Assembly (NCBI RefSeq): GCF_030409055.1
Contig: NZ_CP116619.1
Coordinates: 1,149,628 to 1,213,627 of the forward strand
Direction: 5' to 3'
DNA: 64,000 bases
From: Trichocoleus desertorum NBK24
Lineage (GTDB): Bacteria > Cyanobacteriota > Cyanobacteriia > FACHB-46
Positions 59,620-64,000 of this stretch are shown in pieces; position 1 is the stretch's first letter; the number at the start of each line of letters is the position of its first letter. Under the pieces are notes generated by a model, which did not search any database, was not told the origin of the DNA, and was given only the letters and a program-made list of their open reading frames with translations. Made by a program: the position numbers and the translations under genes.

Positions 59620-60189
59620 TTGATTAACTACATCACGTTGATGCTAATTAACCTGGTGGCAGGACTGGTTTTACTAGCTTGCTTTGTTTACGAAGGCTTG
59701 GATGGCCCCAACCCCAAACGCTGGGTTCCTGGATTCGGCATGGTTGGCGCAATCGCCCTTTCTACCGGATTCCACATGATTTGGCACTGGCCGATTCGCG
59801 GCAGCTACAACATTGCCTTTGGTGAAACCACGGTTTTATTTGGCATTTTGTTTGTGGGCGCTTCTTTAGCCTTAGCTTTAGGCTGGGATCTTCTCCCTGT
59901 AGCGATTTACGCCTTCTTTGCAGGAGTCACCGCGATCGTCATTGGTATCCGCATCATCGACTTAGCAATGACTCGTCGCCCGTTGATTTCTGGATTGGGC
60001 TTTATTCTGACTGGTTTGGGTGGGGTTTGTGCTGCTCCTGCTCTGTATTGGCAAACCAACCGGGCATTTCGTTTAGCTGGGGTTGGGGTACTGGCGATCG
60101 CGGCAGCAATCTGGGCATTTACAGGGTACATGGCCTATTGGGGCCATTTGGAAGGCTCCAGTAATTGGGTACCTCCTGGGATGCAGTAA
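59620..60189 (+). CDS. DUF981 membrane protein
   Basis: The 189-residue protein starts at TTG behind a perfect AGGAGG. It has six hydrophobic segments (about 5-22, 36-52, 66-86, 90-112, 122-140, 150-170) and conserved-looking polar positions H-M-I-W-H-W-P near 53-59, E-T near 69, and A-Y-W-G-H-L-E near the end. I recognise it as DUF981, whose function is unknown. It follows the orphan permease by 45 bases and could share its transcript, but no functional link is known. Confidence 0.78.
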   Translation: MINYITLMLINLVAGLVLLACFVYEGLDGPNPKRWVPGFGMVGAIALSTGFHMIWHWPIRGSYNIAFGETTVLFGILFVGASLALALGWDLLPVAIYAFFAGVTAIVIGIRIIDLAMTRRPLISGLGFILTGLGGVCAAPALYWQTNRAFRLAGVGVLAIAAAIWAFTGYMAYWGHLEGSSNWVPPGMQ

Positions 60190-60257
60190 GCCCATACCAA
60201 ACAGCACACTTCAGTTCTGCTTTAGCCAGATTGCTAATTAGGACATAAGCCATCCTG

Positions 60258-60371
60258 TCACTCTGGCACACGAGTCACATGGGCATTATGGAAAGCTGCA
60301 ACGGTGGTGGGATCGTAGCGATCGAGCTTCTGCAAATAGCCCCAAGCAGTCAGCGCGATCGCTGTATCCAT
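60258..60371 (-). CDS. Possible small protein (37 aa) or gene remnant behind the copper chaperone
   Basis: An ATG four bases after the chaperone stop opens 37 codons ending TGA (60258-60260). The translation has natural-looking composition (A-W-G-Y-L-Q-K-L-D-R-Y-D-P, A-F-H-N-A-H-V-T-R-V-P-E). The frame also stays open upstream for about 26 codons inside the chaperone gene in another frame. It has no clear binding site. It may be a short translated protein coupled to the chaperone or the C-terminal leftover of a lost gene. Confidence 0.35.
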   Translation of the reverse strand: MDTAIALTAWGYLQKLDRYDPTTVAAFHNAHVTRVPE

Positions 60372-60375
60372 ATTG

Positions 60376-60570
60376 CTAGCCAACAGGATATCCCGCAGCC
60401 TCGATCGCCTGTTTAACGGTTGCCTCTGAAGCTTGCGTTTCCACCTGGACTACTTTTGTCTTGGGATCAGCTGCGATCGCGGCTGAGTCATCAACCTGTT
60501 TGACCGCTTGAGTAATGGTATCGACACAAGCACTACAAGCCATGCTAGGAACTTTGAACTGAATAGACAT
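60376..60570 (-). CDS. Heavy-metal-associated copper chaperone (Atx1-like)
   Basis: The 64-residue single HMA domain has M-A-C-S-A-C (the M-x-C-x-x-C metal site, residues 10-15) after the first strand and the usual beta-alpha-beta-beta-alpha-beta pattern. Such proteins hand Cu(I) to P-type ATPases, in cyanobacteria CtaA and PacS, for plastocyanin and cytochrome oxidase. A His61-equivalent seen in cyanobacterial Atx1 loop 5 is not found; A-A-G-Y is there instead. I chose ATG 60570; six codons upstream the frame has another ATG without conserved sequence. A MerR-type promoter lies about 100 bases upstream and a Cys-rich copper-binding-like protein gene precedes it. Confidence 0.9.
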   Translation of the reverse strand: MSIQFKVPSMACSACVDTITQAVKQVDDSAAIAADPKTKVVQVETQASEATVKQAIEAAGYPVG

Positions 60571-60669
60571 AATAAACCAACCACCCAATCAACTACACAC
60601 TAAAACAGGTCATCTTTAACCTAGCTCGAACCACATCTGGCATAGCCATCGATTCATGGAGCTAACCTC

Positions 60670-60701
60670 ACTTTAAAGTCTCCTCACAACTGGAGAGTCA
60701 A
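60670..60701 (-). promoter_or_regulatory. MerR-family type promoter/operator ahead of the copper chaperone
   Basis: Read on the reverse strand: minus-35 TTGACT (60696-60701), a 20-base spacer and a minus-10-like TAAAGT (60670-60675). The spacer contains a near-perfect dyad ACTCTCC ... GGAGACT. The over-long 19-20 base spacer with a central dyad is the hallmark of promoters twisted open by MerR regulators such as CueR or ZntR. The transcript would run into the chaperone gene with a leader of about 90 bases. No MerR gene is in this window. Confidence 0.75.
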
Positions 60702-60804
60702 GGAGTGAGTCGAAAAAGAGAGCGAACAGGAAGTAATAGCTTCTTCGATCGCTCAGTTGGGCAGTAGAAGCAGCAGAAATAGAGAAAAAGCGGTAAAGAG
60801 ATCG

Positions 60805-61200
60805 CTAGCTTCCCACCGTAGCAAACCGGAGGCTAGAACCTTGATGTCCTGGTAGAGGCTGACTCTTCTCTTGTAAGAAGAGGAAAACAGCAATTTGACG
60901 GTACTCCGAAATCACATTTTCGCAAGCGAGCGCACATTTTTGCAGACGTTCGTCTGAGTACTTTTCGCACTCTCTAGCGCAGACATCAGCCAAATCAACA
61001 CAGGCTTGAGCAATGAGAACTACAAAACGGGGACCATGATTCATCAACGTGGCGGCACAGATCCAACAAAGGTCAGCACAGTCCTGGCAAAGACTCGCAC
61101 ATTCCGCTAAGTCAGATGGCTGAATTTCCGCAGAAGCTTGACATTCCAAAGCGCAATGATTAATTGCATCTAAAAAAGCTTGATATTGGTGATAAGTCAT
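60805..61200 (-). CDS. Four-helix-bundle copper-binding-type protein (DUF326)
   Basis: The 131-residue protein has twelve cysteines arranged along helices: C-A-L-E-C near 17-21, a cluster C-x3-C-x2-C-x3-C-x2-C near 34-48, A-C-V-D-L-A-D-V-C-A-R-E-C near 67-79 and C-A-L-A-C near 88-92. This pattern matches DUF326 proteins, related to the Csp copper storage proteins that hold many Cu(I) ions inside a four-helix bundle. There is no signal peptide, so it should be cytosolic. It sits directly upstream of a MerR-type promoter and an Atx1-like gene, consistent with copper handling. A C-terminal tail of about 25 residues is low complexity. Confidence 0.88.
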   Translation of the reverse strand: MTYHQYQAFLDAINHCALECQASAEIQPSDLAECASLCQDCADLCWICAATLMNHGPRFVVLIAQACVDLADVCARECEKYSDERLQKCALACENVISEYRQIAVFLFLQEKSQPLPGHQGSSLRFATVGS

Positions 61201-61594
61201 TTAAAAAGTAATCAAATTCTTCTAGCTTGCTTATCGGCTGAAATCACGAAAGTTTCATCGCTCGCAATCAGCACTTCTGAAGTCAGAGATAGCAAATCGC
61301 ATCTGTATTTCATCTATGTAGATAGAGGTATGAGGGGTACAACCCTCTACCACCAAGCGACTCACTACAATTTCTTACTAAGCAGAATTAGGAATTCCTT
61401 AGCCGTCTACGGAGACAACTCAGCTTTTTTAGACAAAAAAATAGGTGCAAGCGAGCACCCGTAAGTAGATCAAATTGTGAGTCAAAAATCTCTAAGCTAC
61501 ATCTTTAGACGTTAGAAATAAAGCTCCACAAAAGTATTAACTTGTGTAGAAAATGAGGTCAAAAATATTCAACTTCTACAGGCTCTTGAGCGTC
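61201..61594. other. Intergenic region, 394 bp, between the Cys-rich gene and accB
   Basis: It contains a probable accB terminator (listed) and should contain the promoter of the Cys-rich gene. A forward open frame of about 94 codons crosses it but has no start signal and random-looking composition. No second MerR-type dyad was found here. Confidence 0.5.
61435..61459 (-). terminator. Probable terminator of the efp-accB unit
   Basis: On the reverse strand GGTGC pairs with GCACC around a six-base loop, followed by TA and TTTTTTT (complement of 61435-61441). It lies 136 bases after the accB stop. The stem is short but GC-rich. Confidence 0.55.
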
Positions 61595-62149
61595 TTAGCC
61601 AGGATTAACTCGCATTAACACCTGTCCGTACTCTACTGGCTCGCCATTCTGAACTAAGATTTCCACCACTTCGCCGCTCACCTCTGCCTCTAGCTCGTTC
61701 ATCAGCTTCATGGCTTCGATAATGCACACAGTTTGACCATTCCGAATGCGATCGCCCATATCCACAAAGGGAGGTTCATCTGGTGCAGGAGAGCGGTAGA
61801 ACGTACCAACCATCGGTGAAGTGACATCTAACCACTTACTCTTATCGACAGAGGGCACCAAAGAGCTAGCCGTAGTGGACGCAGCAGGTCCTGGCGCAGC
61901 CGATGCCGCACGAGACTCTGGTGCAGATAGAGAGAGGGTACTTGCAGCAGTAACGGGTGGGGTCAATTCAACACTAGGAACACCACCACTACCAGCAACC
62001 GTGGGCTCGATAGCCGTCACTTGACCAGTAACTTGAACCCCCTTGCGGACAGTCAGTTCAAAGTCAGCACTTTTAATTGTCAACTCGCCAATATCAGTCT
62101 GGCCCAGAGTGACTAGTAGGTTGCGGAGTTCTTCAAAATTCAATTGCAC
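61595..62149 (-). CDS. accB: Acetyl-CoA carboxylase biotin carboxyl carrier protein
   Basis: The 184-residue carrier holds biotin on K148 in E-A-M-K-L-M-N, swinging carboxyl groups from biotin carboxylase to carboxyltransferase in the first step of fatty acid synthesis. The N-terminal helix [13 protein letters not shown] (about 3-15), a long A/P/S/T-rich linker (about 45-105) and the thumb-containing biotinyl domain (about 108-184) are as expected. It is encoded 121 bases after efp on the same strand, the arrangement found in many bacteria. Confidence 0.97.
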   Translation of the reverse strand: MQLNFEELRNLLVTLGQTDIGELTIKSADFELTVRKGVQVTGQVTAIEPTVAGSGGVPSVELTPPVTAASTLSLSAPESRAASAAPGPAASTTASSLVPSVDKSKWLDVTSPMVGTFYRSPAPDEPPFVDMGDRIRNGQTVCIIEAMKLMNELEAEVSGEVVEILVQNGEPVEYGQVLMRVNPG

Positions 62150-62270
62150 AGTGTTTATGACCCCAATCCAATGAGCCGTTCTAAATCAGCTCGTCTTTAC
62201 TGAATACACATTGTTAACAGTGCAATTTAGCACAGTGCCAACAAAGTACTGTCCTGCACTGATCCCAGCT

Positions 62271-62834
62271 TTAGTCTTTTTCGCGACCTAGATAGGTATC
62301 GTTGCGAGTATCGATCTTGATGCGCTCTCCAATCGTAATGAAGAGGGGCACCATGACTTGAGCACCTGTTTCGACAATGGCGGGCTTAGTACCACCCGTG
62401 GCGGTGTCACCCTTAACACCCGGATCAGCTTGAGTGACTTCCAGAACCACGGAGTTAGGCAGTTCTACTTCCAGAACTTGAGTACCCCAGCGCACCACAT
62501 TGACTTCCATCCCTTCTTTGAGGTACTTCACGCGATCGCCAATCTGGGAAGCGCTTAAGCGGCCTTCTTCATAAGTTTCCATATCCATAAAGACGAAATC
62601 TTCGCCATCTTTATAGGTGTGTTGCATAGTGCTCTTTTCCAAATTGGCCTGCGGCACAACCTCCCCAGCCCGGAAGGTTCTTTCTACCACGCTGCCATTT
62701 TGAGCGTTCTTCAGTTTGGTACGAACGAAGGCAGATCCTTTACCGGGTTTGACATGGAGAAATTCCACAACTCGCCACACGTTGCCATCCAATTCAATTG
62801 TGACGCCGGGTCGAAATTCGTTACTGGAGATCAT
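62271..62834 (-). CDS. efp: Elongation factor P
   Basis: EF-P relieves ribosomes stalled at polyproline. The start is taken as ATG 62834 (187 residues, [10 protein letters not shown]), as eight further upstream codons in the open frame are not conserved. The modified-loop region is P-G-K-G-S-A-F-V-R near 32-40, with lysine at the tip, and the C-terminal OB folds end V-P-L-F-I[11 protein letters not shown]. No EpmA or EarP gene is nearby. It precedes accB in one probable operon and diverges from the cyclophilin gene. Confidence 0.97.
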   Translation of the reverse strand: MISSNEFRPGVTIELDGNVWRVVEFLHVKPGKGSAFVRTKLKNAQNGSVVERTFRAGEVVPQANLEKSTMQHTYKDGEDFVFMDMETYEEGRLSASQIGDRVKYLKEGMEVNVVRWGTQVLEVELPNSVVLEVTQADPGVKGDTATGGTKPAIVETGAQVMVPLFITIGERIKIDTRNDTYLGREKD

Positions 62835-63144
62835 GAATCTTGTGTCTGGGCAGAACAATTGGCACCCTATTGTACCGCTGAGCGGGTACTTCTCAGCACC
62901 CCTCTTCAGAGAAGTTCCCTAAACGAGTTACCCCCTCAAAACCACGACTCCTCGCAATCCTGACCCAGAGACACTAAATTTCCAATGTGATCTTGCTGGA
63001 ATCTATCCCAGGCTCTTCCCAGGCTCTCTAGATCTCTCCAAGGCGCTCTAGAGGGAAACACTGTGGCAAGATTAAAAATGGAATTTCCATCACTTTTCAA
63101 TCAATCACAACCGGAACCAGTCCAAGGCACACGGGGATGAATTT

Positions 63145-64000
63145 ATGCTTCATTTAAGTCGTTCGCGGCTCACTTCACGCCAGAGCTGGCTAAAGTTAGG
63201 TCTCTTAGCGTTCTTGCTGATGACACTGTCTATAAGCTTTAGTCCAGTCGCATGGGCTGCCGATCGCGTAAGCCGATTGCCTGCTGGGAACGCAATCACA
63301 GATGGCAAGGTGTTGTTGCGCTATGCCTTGCCCATCGATAACAAAGATATTAGAAACGTTCAAACCAGCCTTGAAGACATTACCACCCAACTTCGGGCCA
63401 ATCGGCGCTGGGGAGCTATTTCTAGAGATGCGAGCAAAGCAGCTTCTATTTTGCAGAAAAACCAAGCCGCTCTATTAGCCAGTATTCCTCCTGACCAGCA
63501 GCAGCAAGCCGAGGCGCTGATTGCGGAGATGCAGCAAGAGGTTGCTGATCTGCAAGCGGCGGCTGAAGCCAAAGACAAGGAGCAAATTCGTCAAAAACAA
63601 GCTGAACTACTCGACCATGTAAGCGAGTTGGAAGAAGCGATGGTACAAGGATTTCCCTTTGAAGTACCCGCCGAGTACAGCAACCTGCCGCAGTTGAAAG
63701 GCCGCGCCACAGTAGCTGTGGAGACGAGCAAAGGGCCTTTAACGGTGGTTGTAGATGGCTACAGTGCTCCTGTAACTGCTGGCAACTTCATTGATTTGGT
63801 TCAGCGCAATTTCTACAACGGTTTAGAATTTACCCGCGCTGAAGATTCTTATGTGCTGCAAATCGGTGATCCACCTGGACCCGAAGAAGGTTTTGTTGAT
63901 CCCGCAACGGGCAAGTACCGCGCGGTTCCCCTAGAAGTCTTGGTTCAAGGCGATGATGCCCCCACCTATGGCATTACCTTAGAAGATGCAGGTCGCTACA
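63145..64000 (+). CDS. CYP38/TLP40-like peptidylprolyl isomerase, N-terminal part (runs off the window end)
   Basis: The first 285 codons are in the window. A signal peptide (hydrophobic about 15-33, ending V-A-W-A-A near 36-40) targets it to the lumen or periplasm. A helical N-terminal domain (about 60-180) with a leucine/alanine/glutamine-rich coiled segment is followed by the start of the cyclophilin-like domain (A-T-V-A-V-E-T-S-K-G-P-L-T-V-V-V-D-G-Y-S-A-P-V-T-A-G-N-F, about 192-219). This order is that of plant CYP38/TLP40 and its cyanobacterial homologues, which support photosystem II assembly. Known CYP38 members are probably inactive as isomerases; the end of the domain is missing here. 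Confidence 0.88.
   Translation, partial: MLHLSRSRLTSRQSWLKLGLLAFLLMTLSISFSPVAWAADRVSRLPAGNAITDGKVLLRYALPIDNKDIRNVQTSLEDITTQLRANRRWGAISRDASKAASILQKNQAALLASIPPDQQQQAEALIAEMQQEVADLQAAAEAKDKEQIRQKQAELLDHVSELEEAMVQGFPFEVPAEYSNLPQLKGRATVAVETSKGPLTVVVDGYSAPVTAGNFIDLVQRNFYNGLEFTRAEDSYVLQIGDPPGPEEGFVDPATGKYRAVPLEVLVQGDDAPTYGITLEDAGRY

Noticed and set aside
61180-61464. Forward frame of 94 codons between the Cys-rich gene and accB
   Set aside because: Overlaps the start of the Cys-rich gene and the terminator, starts at TTG, no coding character.

Overview
This window is chromosomal DNA from a cyanobacterium. It carries an allophycocyanin-core gene set (apcE, apcA, apcB, apcC), a chloroplast-like ATP synthase operon with separate b' and b subunits, System II cytochrome c maturation genes (ccs1, ccdA), an NtcA-type site in front of glnB, a CYP38-like lumenal cyclophilin, and very frequent GCGATCGC (HIP1) octamers, including inside a hairpin stem. 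ApcE is 1131 residues with four linker repeats, the size found in species with pentacylindrical phycobilisome cores. That would fit a filamentous or Leptolyngbya-like lineage, but the species cannot be named from the sequence alone.

Layout. 0-5 kb: truncated lipoprotein solute-binding protein, CpcS-like bilin lyase, coiled-coil protein, DUF2232-cobT pair, Crp-type regulator. 5-10.4 kb: a 1058-residue acidic protein followed by an Hsp70/actin-fold protein; the two reading frames meet at a run of ten A and could be joined by slippage. 10.8-14.3 kb: EPS-type sugar transferase, pgsA, rpmI-rplT, solute-binding protein, Ycf37-like TPR protein. 14.5-18.1 kb: SLH/OprB porin and an intact IS66-family element with perfect 8-bp target duplications. 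18.2-24 kb: pentapeptide-repeat protein, Ig-like/propeller membrane protein, 2OG-Fe oxygenase, DUF1980/permease pair. 24.8-29.8 kb: beta-rich hypothetical, GAF histidine kinase with both cysteines of a DXCF cyanobacteriochrome, and a diverging GGDEF protein. 29.8-37.3 kb: phosphohexomutase, rdgB, glnB, queF, ccs1, ccdA, ftsW. 37.4-43 kb: apcC, apcB, apcA, apcE. 43.6-51.2 kb: methyltransferase, then atpI-B-E-F2-F-H-A-G. 51.3-58.5 kb: ferredoxin, DUF3326 pair, CPBP protease, a 1053-residue eight-repeat membrane protein, purN. 58.6-64 kb: orphan ABC permease, DUF981 protein, a copper cluster (Atx1-like chaperone, MerR-type promoter, Cys-rich four-helix protein), efp-accB, and the start of a CYP38-like cyclophilin.

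Most of the window is core cyanobacterial housekeeping. The points most worth following are the A10 junction, the probable photoreceptor kinase beside a diguanylate cyclase, the eight-repeat membrane protein, the MerR-type promoter in the copper cluster, and the hairpins flanking the c-subunit gene of the atp operon.
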